Part shown: one piece after another, positions 1 through 6,061 of the stretch
How the letters are laid out: the number at the start of each line of letters is the position of its first letter
How positions within the stretch are numbered: position 1 is the first letter of the stretch
From: an uncultured Actinomycetes bacterium
Lineage (GTDB): Bacteria; Actinomycetota; Actinomycetes; Nanopelagicales; Nanopelagicaceae
Assembly (NCBI GenBank): GCA_903890345.1
Contig: CAITAV010000053.1
Coordinates: forward strand, 1-8,279
Length of the DNA: 8,279 nt
Reading direction: 5' to 3'
Translations under genes and position numbers: made by a program
Notes under the pieces: generated by a model
The model's database searches: none
Seen by the model: only the letters and a program-made list of their open reading frames with translations
Told to the model about the DNA's origin: nothing

Positions 1-10
1 AGTGCTGCTG

Positions 11-1375
11 ATGGTCCTATCCATTTATGACACTTTCTCGCGTAAACCGAGTGCGATTACTTCCATTAACGGAACCGTCACTATGTACTGCTGTGGACCT
101 ACCGTTTATCGAGATGCTCATGTTGGCAATCTTCGTACTTTCTTATTAAGCGATCTCATTGCTCGCACGATTCGTTTAAGTGGGCTGAACGTTGAAATGA
201 TTCAAAATATTACAGATGTCGGGCATATGTCTGATGATTTTCAAGAAGACAAAATGCTTGAGCAATCTAAGAAGGAGAAGATTGATCCCTTCGATATCGC
301 GCGAAAATACGAAGAGCGTTTTCACCACGATTTAGCCAATCTAAACATTATTCCTGCCCAAAAATATCCACGTGCAAGTGAATCCATCGAACTTATGCTT
401 GAAATGATTTCAGCGTTAATTCATAAAGGTTCGGCCTATGTTGGTGAAGATGGAACTGTTTATTTCGACGCTCAATCTTTTAGTGGCTATGGGCAAATTA
501 GCGGCAACCGATTGGAATCGCTAAAGCCTGGCCACCGCTATGAATACGTTGAAGATGGAGTGAAAAAATTTCACGCCGATTGGTCGCTTTGGAAACCTGC
601 TGGAGATAGAAAAGCAATGATCTGGGATTCACCATGGGGACCAGGTTTCCCAGGGTGGCATATTGAATGTTCTGCAATGTCACTAAAGTTTTTGCATGGA
701 CACATCAATGTTCATGTGGGCGGAATAGATTTACGTTTTCCACATCACGAAAACGAACGTGCACAATCAAATTCGATTACAGGTACTGAAAGCGTTGATC
801 TCTGGGTTCATGGTGAACACCTTTTATTTGAAGGCCGAAAAATGTCAAAGAGCGCCGGAAACGTGGTGCTCTTAGATGATGTAATCGCCAAAGGTTTTGA
901 CCCACTTGCACTGCGTTTATGTTTTCTTGAAAATCGTTATAGATCGCAGATGGATTTATCGTGGCAATCAATTTCGGCAGCCCACGACACAATCAAACGT
1001 TGGCGGAACAAAATTGCCACCTGGGGCACTACTCAGAGGATTGAAATTGATCCGACGATTCTGGCGTTCCTCGAAAATGATTTAGATACACCTCGTGTAA
1101 CAACCTACCTACGCAGTGTTGAAAAAGATAACAATTTAACTGATGCCCAAAAAGCTAATGCATTCCTTTATGCAGATCAGGTACTTGGCCTTGAACTTTC
1201 ACGGATACAGATAGTTCAAGAACTCACACCGGAGTTAATAGATATCTTAGAGCAGCGCGAACGTGCGCGTTCTTCCAAAAATTGGTCCTTAAGTGATGAG
1301 CTGCGCTTGCGCCTAGAAAATGCGGGATTAGAGATTTCTGATTCTGCGTCGGGACAAAGTTGGAGTTGGCGTTAA
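11..1375 (+). CDS. cysS: Cysteinyl-tRNA synthetase (class I), full length
   Basis: Predicted to charge tRNA-Cys with cysteine in the cytoplasm (ATP + Cys + tRNA). I start at the ATG at 11 because residues then line up with the family N-terminus and the first zinc cysteine falls at residue 28, as in E. coli CysS. An in-frame GTG at 2 is possible and the upstream region is cut off, so no ribosome binding site can be judged. Visible motifs, in 454-residue numbering: C28 in a CGPTVY block, HVGN at 37-40 (HIGH motif), C220 in HIECSAM, H245 and E249 in FPHHENE (with C28 and C220, the zinc set), and KMSKS at 277-281. The C-terminal end keeps the anticodon-reading region (KNW near 423-425, a late Asp, terminal Trp residues), which the shorter mycothiol ligase MshC lacks. 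It belongs to the CGPTVYRDAHVGN-type branch. A specialised cysteine ligase remains possible because mshB is adjacent. Confidence 0.83.
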   Translation: MVLSIYDTFSRKPSAITSINGTVTMYCCGPTVYRDAHVGNLRTFLLSDLIARTIRLSGLNVEMIQNITDVGHMSDDFQEDKMLEQSKKEKIDPFDIARKYEERFHHDLANLNIIPAQKYPRASESIELMLEMISALIHKGSAYVGEDGTVYFDAQSFSGYGQISGNRLESLKPGHRYEYVEDGVKKFHADWSLWKPAGDRKAMIWDSPWGPGFPGWHIECSAMSLKFLHGHINVHVGGIDLRFPHHENERAQSNSITGTESVDLWVHGEHLLFEGRKMSKSAGNVVLLDDVIAKGFDPLALRLCFLENRYRSQMDLSWQSISAAHDTIKRWRNKIATWGTTQRIEIDPTILAFLENDLDTPRVTTYLRSVEKDNNLTDAQKANAFLYADQVLGLELSRIQIVQELTPELIDILEQRERARSSKNWSLSDELRLRLENAGLEISDSASGQSWSWR

Positions 1376-1687
1376 TTACGCAGGCATTGCTGTAACAATA
1401 AATAAGGATATAAGTCCGAGAAAAACAAGTGCGCTGCCTTGAGCATTGCCCTGTACTAATAATTCATTACCGACGCCAAATGTTGAAGCGCGCCAAAGAA
1501 TAAAACCCCATGCCAGGCTAGCGACTAATTTATATTTTCTTGCACCAAAGTGACGACCTACCGCCCAAATAGTTGTTGCAGATCCAACAAGTGCCAGAAT
1601 CAGACCAAATGGTGGATAAAAACTATGTAACAAAACTGCTGCTATGCCTGTCAAGATTCCAAGGGCTGCTGAGTAAATAAACTTCAT
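1376..1687 (-). CDS. Small integral membrane protein, DUF6113-like
   Basis: A 103-residue hydrophobic protein with about four predicted membrane helices (roughly residues 4-22, 26-44, 53-70 and 84-101) and a basic loop at 45-53 (RHFGARKYK). No catalytic motif is visible. From memory, small proteins of this kind (DUF6113) sit directly downstream of mshB in many Actinobacteria; the family assignment rests on size, topology and position rather than on a signature motif. Its ATG overlaps the mshB stop as ATGA (1684-1687), so translation is probably coupled and it is the last gene of the moeZ-mshB operon. Its TAA stop (1376-1378) abuts the TAA stop of cysS on the other strand with no base between them. 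Function is unknown; a role with mycothiol is only suggested by position. Confidence 0.75.
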   Translation of the reverse strand: MKFIYSAALGILTGIAAVLLHSFYPPFGLILALVGSATTIWAVGRHFGARKYKLVASLAWGFILWRASTFGVGNELLVQGNAQGSALVFLGLISLFIVTAMPA

Positions 1688-2553
1688 GCCGGAGTTACTC
1701 CAGCAAATAAATCTGTTTCTCGTCCATTAACATCAAATGGTTCGCTCTTCTTGCCATGAACGAGTGAGTAATACTCATGGCCCCACACTTGTTGACCAAG
1801 ATTATTGGAGAGTGCAAAAAATGGTCCATCTAATTCGATTTGTGTTGCATGAGCGGCCATAGCCTTCATCTTTAGTTCAACGTAATTTGTGCCATCAATC
1901 ATTGCGGTTACAAGCGCGTCATCTTTAGCAAATGGGAGATCGTCGACATTATCGGCACCAAAGAAATCTGATCCAATTTCTTTCATCTTTGCTATGCCTT
2001 CGGCCAAAACAGATTTCGGCATTGCATTCCAATAAATTTTAGAAATTTTCCACTGTGCTAATTCACTTGCTCTCATTGCTACACGATGAGCTTGAATGTG
2101 ATCTGGGTGGCCATATCCCCCGATTTCATCGTATGTAACTAGTACGTGAGGCTTAACTTCCTCAATAACTTTAACTAGATGTGCTGATGCGCCATCTAAA
2201 TCTGCTTGCCAAAAGACATCGGGACGATTGTTGGGTTCTGTTCCCATCATTCCACTATCTCGAAACTTAACTGATTCGTCACCGAGAAAACGAAAATCAT
2301 TAATGCCAAGTGCATCCATTGCATCTTTTAATTCAATCTCGCGATGCCCTCCGAGTGAATCGGTGTGAGTACTTGCTAGATGGCTCAAATCCGAAATCAA
2401 TACTTCGCCTTCTTCTCCGCGCGTACAGGTAACAAGTGTTACTTGTGCTCCAAGAGCCGCGTACATAGCCATGGTTGCGCCATTATTGATTGTTTCATCA
2501 TCAGGATGTGCGTGCACTAAAAGTAAGCGAAAGCCTTTGTAACTATCTAGCAC
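1684..2553 (-). CDS. mshB: GlcNAc-Ins deacetylase MshB (mycothiol biosynthesis, PIG-L/LmbE family)
   Basis: Predicted zinc-dependent deacetylase that removes acetate from GlcNAc-inositol to give GlcN-inositol, the acceptor for cysteine in mycothiol synthesis. Its 289 residues compare with about 303 in M. tuberculosis MshB. The N-terminal AHPDDE motif (15-20) supplies zinc ligands H16 and D19 and the general base D18. GGYGHPDH (145-152) supplies H152 as third zinc ligand and H149 as likely intermediate stabiliser. Blocks VTCTRGEEGE, LGGHRE and FRDSGMMGT are those of MshB rather than of the conjugate amidase Mca. The start is GTG at 2553, immediately after the moeZ TAA with no base between. No good Shine-Dalgarno is visible, so reinitiation or coupling from moeZ is likely. 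The next gene overlaps its stop by ATGA. Confidence 0.92.
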   Translation of the reverse strand: MLDSYKGFRLLLVHAHPDDETINNGATMAMYAALGAQVTLVTCTRGEEGEVLISDLSHLASTHTDSLGGHREIELKDAMDALGINDFRFLGDESVKFRDSGMMGTEPNNRPDVFWQADLDGASAHLVKVIEEVKPHVLVTYDEIGGYGHPDHIQAHRVAMRASELAQWKISKIYWNAMPKSVLAEGIAKMKEIGSDFFGADNVDDLPFAKDDALVTAMIDGTNYVELKMKAMAAHATQIELDGPFFALSNNLGQQVWGHEYYSLVHGKKSEPFDVNGRETDLFAGVTPA

Positions 2554-3735
2554 TTAATACACCGGCAAAGATGTATCGATTTGTTTGGCCCAAGCAACAA
2601 CTCCACCGCTGACATGGGTTGCATCTGCAAATCCTGCACTCTTAAGGATTGCTAAACACTCTGCTGAGCGCACGCCAGATTTGCAATGCAAAATAATTGG
2701 CTTATCTTGTGGCAAGCCAGCTAAAGCGCTTCCGTCTAAGAAACCTTGCTTAGGAATTAATATCGCACCAGGAATTTTCACTATCTCAAATTCACTAGGT
2801 TCGCGCACATCAATTAGTAAGAACTTTTCTTTATTATCAATCTTTGCTTTGAGTTCAGTGACTGAAATTGTTGAGTCTTTTACTGCAACTTCGGCCGCAT
2901 CTGAAAGGACTCCGCAAAATGCTTCATAATCTGGCAACAACTCAGTTTGTGATGGTTTTTCGCTGCACAACGGACACTTAGGGTCTTTGCGCACTTTAAT
3001 CTTTCGATATGACATTTCAAGTGCGTCATAAATCATGAGTTGGCCAATGAGTGGTTCGCCGATTCCAGCAATTAACTTAATTGCCTCTGTTGTTTGAATT
3101 GATCCAATTGACGCGCAGAGAACTCCGAGTACGCCACCTTCGGCGCAACTTGGAACCATGCCAGGTGGTGGTGGTTCTGGATATAAACAACGGTAGCAAG
3201 GACCGTATTCGGCCCAGAAAACGCTTGCTTGTCCGTCGAAGCGATAAATGGAGCCCCACACGTATGGCTTTTTTAATAGAACGCACGCATCGTTTACTAA
3301 ATAACGAGTTGCAAAATTATCAGTGCCGTCAACTATGAGATCGTATTGTGAAAAAATCTCCATAACATTGTCTGTATCTAGGCGAACCTCATGGACCTTC
3401 ACTTTTACATTCGGATTTATCTCTGCAATCTTCTCTTTCGCAGAAATTGCCTTGCTCTTTCCGATATCACTTTGTCCATGAATAATTTGTCGCTGTAAAT
3501 TTGATTCATCAACAGTGTCGAACTCAACTATACCGAGTGTGCCAACACCTGCAGCTGCAAGATACATAAGAGCAGGCGAACCAAGTCCACCCGCACCAAC
3601 GCAGAGAACTTTTGCATTCATCAATCGTTGCTGGCCTGCCATCGCAACATCAGGAATTATTAGGTGACGGCTGTATCGACGCACTTCATCAACTGTGAGT
3701 GCTGGACCTTTATCAACTAATGGTGGGATATTCAT
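2554..3735 (-). CDS. moeZ: Adenylyltransferase/sulfurtransferase MoeZ (MoeB-like E1 domain fused to rhodanese)
   Basis: Activates small sulfur-carrier proteins (MoaD and, in actinobacteria, CysO-like proteins) by adenylating their C-terminal Gly-Gly and loading sulfur, feeding molybdopterin and cysteine synthesis. I choose the ATG at 3735 (393 residues, close to about 392 in M. tuberculosis MoeZ) because AGGA lies 5 bases upstream; a TTG nine codons earlier lacks this support. Seen: GAGGLGS nucleotide loop (47-53), DGTDN (136-140), zinc pairs CYRC (C180, C183) and CPLC (C254, C257), SCAEGGVLG with the expected E1 cysteine C197, then a rhodanese domain from about 290 with LIDVRE and the active loop CKSGVRS (C351). 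Nothing is missing. It is the first gene of a moeZ-mshB-membrane protein operon and is divergent from a tetR gene. No carrier-protein gene is in the window. Confidence 0.93.
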   Translation of the reverse strand: MNIPPLVDKGPALTVDEVRRYSRHLIIPDVAMAGQQRLMNAKVLCVGAGGLGSPALMYLAAAGVGTLGIVEFDTVDESNLQRQIIHGQSDIGKSKAISAKEKIAEINPNVKVKVHEVRLDTDNVMEIFSQYDLIVDGTDNFATRYLVNDACVLLKKPYVWGSIYRFDGQASVFWAEYGPCYRCLYPEPPPPGMVPSCAEGGVLGVLCASIGSIQTTEAIKLIAGIGEPLIGQLMIYDALEMSYRKIKVRKDPKCPLCSEKPSQTELLPDYEAFCGVLSDAAEVAVKDSTISVTELKAKIDNKEKFLLIDVREPSEFEIVKIPGAILIPKQGFLDGSALAGLPQDKPIILHCKSGVRSAECLAILKSAGFADATHVSGGVVAWAKQIDTSLPVY

Positions 3736-3740
3736 AACCG

Positions 3741-3744
3741 TCCT
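3741..3744 (-). promoter_or_regulatory. Ribosome binding site of moeZ that fixes its start
   Basis: On the minus strand AGGA (within AGGACGG) lies 5 bases before the ATG at 3735. This supports that ATG over the in-frame TTG at 3762. Confidence 0.6.
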
Positions 3745-3751
3745 GAATGTG

Positions 3752-3783
3752 GAGTACGACAATGCGCTTATTCTGCCGTACTC
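3752..3783. promoter_or_regulatory. Inverted repeat between moeZ and tetR, possible operator
   Basis: Arms GAGTACG (3752-3758) and CGTACTC (3777-3783) are perfect 7-bp complements separated by 18 bases. Extending inward, two of the next three pairs also match, giving 9 of 10. The repeat covers the proposed moeZ -10 element. A divergent TetR gene makes an operator plausible, but GAGTAC also occurs inside genes here (2367, 3127, 6767), so the hexamer alone is not special. Confidence 0.35.
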
Positions 3784-3799
3784 ACGAGAGCACTGCCAA
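3770..3799 (-). promoter_or_regulatory. Candidate moeZ promoter
   Basis: Reading the minus strand, TTGGCA (3799-3794) resembles a -35 element, followed after 18 bases by CAGAAT (3775-3770), a 4-of-6 match to the -10 consensus. Transcription would start near 3763, leaving a leader of about 28 bases with the AGGA site. It lies inside the two dyads of the intergenic region. Confidence 0.35.
3775..3796. promoter_or_regulatory. Second imperfect dyad, compact TetR-type operator candidate
   Basis: Centred near 3785/3786 with half-sites GTACTC (3778-3783) and GAGCAC (3788-3793) around a 4-base ACGA spacer; 8 of 11 pairs match over 22 bases. It shares its left half-site with the larger inverted repeat at 3752-3783. 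Its size and spacing fit a TetR dimer better than the larger repeat does. Confidence 0.3.
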
Positions 3800-3817
3800 T
3801 TTGAAGGCTTTTGCCTC

Positions 3818-3823
3818 TACGAT
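3818..3823 (+). promoter_or_regulatory. Candidate -10 element for leaderless tetR
   Basis: TACGAT fits the actinobacterial TANNNT pattern. Transcription starting about 7 bases downstream would begin at the GTG (3829) or ATG (3832) of tetR, giving a leaderless message, which would explain why no well-spaced Shine-Dalgarno precedes the ATG. No convincing -35 element is present. Confidence 0.3.
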
Positions 3824-3831
3824 TAGCCGTG

Positions 3832-4449
3832 ATGAGTACTTCAGCCAATCTGCGAGATAACAAACCTCGCTTGCCACGTGATGAACGCCGTGCACTTTTG
3901 CTATCTGCTGCCCTCGAAGTTTTTACTGCTGCTGGCTATCACTCTGCGGCCATGGATGAAATTGCAGATCGTGCAGGAGTAAGCAAGCCAGTTTTGTACC
4001 AGCACTTTCCATCTAAGTTAGAACTTTATTTGGCTGTTTTAGATCTTCATATTGATTCACTTGTTTACGAAATCCAAAAAGCAATTTCTTCTACACCAGA
4101 TAACGCAAACCGAGTGCGCGCTACTGTTGATGCGTATTTCGGATTTATTGAAAGTGAAGGCGAAGCATTTCGCCTGCTTTTTGAAAGCGATATGAGTGTC
4201 GAACCATCCGTAGCTGAAAGACTCAATCGCATGACTTATGACTGCGCTGCGGCCGTGAGTGCAATTATTTCCCTCGATACTGGTCTGCCAAAAGAAGTTG
4301 CTATGTTGCTCGGCGTCGGATTGATCGGTTGCGCACAAGTTACTGCTCGTCATTGGCTAGAACGCGATAGCAAATTAACCCGCCAACAAGCAGTGGATTT
4401 AGTTGAAAATCTCATGTGGCGTGGAATTTCAGGCTTTCCCAGCAAATAA
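3832..4449 (+). CDS. TetR/AcrR-family transcriptional regulator
   Basis: A 205-residue DNA-binding protein. The N-terminal helix-turn-helix spans about residues 18-62, with recognition segment AGVSKPVLYQHFPSK (48-62), typical of TetR. The C-terminal helical domain (about 65-205) should bind a ligand and dimerise; its ligand cannot be told. I prefer the ATG at 3832. Upstream in-frame starts are GTG at 3829 and TTG at 3811; the GAAGG at 3803-3807 is only 3 bases from the TTG, too close for a good site. The gene is divergent from moeZ and 43 bases upstream of the DUF3107 gene. A TetR gene in this position (M. tuberculosis Rv3208, from memory) is conserved in Actinobacteria. It may control itself and moeZ through the intergenic dyads; this is inference. 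Confidence 0.9.
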   Translation: MSTSANLRDNKPRLPRDERRALLLSAALEVFTAAGYHSAAMDEIADRAGVSKPVLYQHFPSKLELYLAVLDLHIDSLVYEIQKAISSTPDNANRVRATVDAYFGFIESEGEAFRLLFESDMSVEPSVAERLNRMTYDCAAAVSAIISLDTGLPKEVAMLLGVGLIGCAQVTARHWLERDSKLTRQQAVDLVENLMWRGISGFPSK

Positions 4450-4479
4450 TTTGGCAAACTCGCATGGGATTTAATCGGT

Positions 4480-4483
4480 AGGA
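4480..4483 (+). promoter_or_regulatory. Ribosome binding site, or overlapping -10, before the DUF3107 gene
   Basis: AGGA lies 9 bases before the ATG at 4493. The overlapping hexamer TAGGAT (4479-4484) also fits a TANNNT -10 element that would place the transcript start at about 4491, so the gene could alternatively have an almost leaderless message. The sequence cannot separate the two readings. Confidence 0.35.
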
Positions 4484-4492
4484 TTAGCAACT

Positions 4493-4750
4493 ATGAGCAC
4501 AAAGAAAAGCGATAGCGCTAAAAAAGTTCAAGTTCGAATCTCTATAACAAATGTAAATTCAGATCTAAATTTTGAGAGCGAACTCGGAGCATCTGAAATT
4601 CAGAGCGCTGTTAACGCCGCCCTTAAATCTGGAGATGCTTTGACTCTGGAAGATATTCGCGGTCGAGTTGTAATGGTTCCTGCAGACAAAATTGGATACG
4701 TAGAAATTGGCGAACAAACCGATCGTCGTGTCGGTTTCGGCGCCCAATAA
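4493..4750 (+). CDS. DUF3107 family small conserved protein
   Basis: An 85-residue soluble protein matching the actinobacterial DUF3107 family (M. tuberculosis Rv3208A/TB9.4, from memory). The family features seen are a beta-rich N-terminal part (VQVRISITN, 12-20), a central SEIQSAVNAAL helix (34-44), the signature VPADKIGYVEIGE (62-74) and the ending RRVGFG (78-83). A lysine-rich extension (residues 4-11) precedes the core. No catalytic residues, signal peptide or membrane segment are visible, and the molecular function is unknown. Its TAA stop is followed directly by the GTG start of the DEAD-box helicase, so the two are almost certainly co-translated, which hints at a shared role in RNA metabolism. 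The ATG is the first plausible start and has AGGA upstream. Confidence 0.88.
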   Translation: MSTKKSDSAKKVQVRISITNVNSDLNFESELGASEIQSAVNAALKSGDALTLEDIRGRVVMVPADKIGYVEIGEQTDRRVGFGAQ

Positions 4751-6061
4751 GTGTCACTTACTTTCGAAGACCTTCCACTTCGCCAAGAAACCAAGGCTGC
4801 TCTTAAAGAGCATGGCTTTGCTTCACCTTTTCCTATCCAGGAAATGGTTTTACCAATTGCACTGGCTGATGGAGATGTCATAGGTCAAGCCAAAACTGGA
4901 ACTGGAAAAACGCTTGCATTTGGCATTCCTTTAATTGAACGTGTTATCGCACCAAATGACGCAGAATGGCAAGGACTGGAACATAAAGGTGCGCCTCAAG
5001 TTTTAGTTGTTGTACCAACGCGCGAGTTATGTATTCAAGTCGCAAAAGATATTGATGAGTTAGCAAATAATCGTGGAATTAGAACGTTAGCCGTATACGG
5101 TGGACGAGCATTTGAACCGCAAATAGATTCACTGAGTGCAGGCATTGAAATAGTTGTCGGTACTCCTGGACGACTTTTGGATCTATATCGCCAAGGACAC
5201 CTCAAACTTAAGGAAGTTTCACGACTTGTTTTAGATGAAGCCGATGAGATGCTCGATCTAGGTTTCTTGCCAGATGTTGAAAAAATATTTACAAGCACAC
5301 CAAAGCGTTCGCAAACAATGCTTTTTTCAGCAACAATGCCTGGCGATATTCTTAGCCTTGCACGCCGATTCATGAATCAACCGATTCACATTCGTACCCA
5401 AGATAATGAAGATGAAGGCGCAGTAGTTTCAAAGATTGAACAACATGTTTATCGCGCGCATGCCATGGATAAAATAGAAATGTTGGCACGAATCCTTCAA
5501 GCCGATGGGCGTGGCCCAACAATTGTCTTTTGTCGCACTAAACGGACATGCCAAAAGACGGCTGATGATTTACTTGAACGAGGTTTTAGATCTGCAACAA
5601 TTCATGGAGATCTGGCCCAAACTGCTCGTGAAAAAGCACTCAACGATTTCAAAGCGGGCAAAACAGATGTACTCGTTGCTACCGATGTCGCGGCCCGTGG
5701 AATTGATATTGATGGAATAACTCACGTAATTAATTACCAATGCCCAGAAGATGAAAAAACTTACGTTCATAGAATTGGTCGAACAGCACGTGCAGGTGCC
5801 CACGGAATTGCAGTCACATTTGTTGATTGGGATGAAATGGCACGTTGGAAGATGATTGATATGGCGCTAAAGCTTGGTTTACCAGAACCAGAAGAAACAT
5901 ACTCATCTTCAGAACATCTCTATGAAGTTATGAAAATTCCTGCTGGATCAAATGGACGGATGGTTAAAGCAAAAACTGTGAAGGTTGATGCGCCGCCTAA
6001 AGTAGAACGAACGACTGAAAAACGTGAACGAACTCGGACTAAGAAATTTAAAAATGATTAA
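4751..6061 (+). CDS. rhlE: DEAD-box ATP-dependent RNA helicase (RhlE/CshA-like)
   Basis: A 436-residue cytoplasmic helicase that would unwind RNA duplexes with ATP, in ribosome assembly, RNA decay or cold adaptation. All motifs are present in order: Q motif with F5 and Q30, AKTGTGKT (47-54), PTREL (89-93), TPGR (138-141), DEAD (162-165), SAT (193-195), the IVFCRTK block (258-264), ATDVAARGID (310-319) and HRIGRTARAG (340-349). A short basic tail (about 403-436, rich in K and R) replaces the longer low-complexity tails common in actinobacterial relatives and may bind RNA. It starts with GTG right after the DUF3107 stop, without a visible Shine-Dalgarno. Its last 14 bases overlap the end of the parA-like gene on the other strand. 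The exact subfamily (RhlE, CshA or DeaD) is uncertain; the symbol follows gene order with M. tuberculosis Rv3211. Confidence 0.9.
   Translation: MSLTFEDLPLRQETKAALKEHGFASPFPIQEMVLPIALADGDVIGQAKTGTGKTLAFGIPLIERVIAPNDAEWQGLEHKGAPQVLVVVPTRELCIQVAKDIDELANNRGIRTLAVYGGRAFEPQIDSLSAGIEIVVGTPGRLLDLYRQGHLKLKEVSRLVLDEADEMLDLGFLPDVEKIFTSTPKRSQTMLFSATMPGDILSLARRFMNQPIHIRTQDNEDEGAVVSKIEQHVYRAHAMDKIEMLARILQADGRGPTIVFCRTKRTCQKTADDLLERGFRSATIHGDLAQTAREKALNDFKAGKTDVLVATDVAARGIDIDGITHVINYQCPEDEKTYVHRIGRTARAGAHGIAVTFVDWDEMARWKMIDMALKLGLPEPEETYSSSEHLYEVMKIPAGSNGRMVKAKTVKVDAPPKVERTTEKRERTRTKKFKND

Noticed and set aside
1369..1381. GCGT-TAATT-ACGC as a terminator between cysS and the membrane-protein gene
   Set aside because: The stem is only 4 bp and no T-run follows on either strand.
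3736..3762. TTG at 3762 as the moeZ start
   Set aside because: It adds nine residues not expected in MoeZ and would overlap the operator-like repeat; the ATG at 3735 has AGGA at good spacing and gives the usual length.
5035..5373. A 112-codon minus-strand open frame within the helicase gene
   Set aside because: It lies wholly inside helicase motifs and its Ser/Arg-rich translation matches no family.
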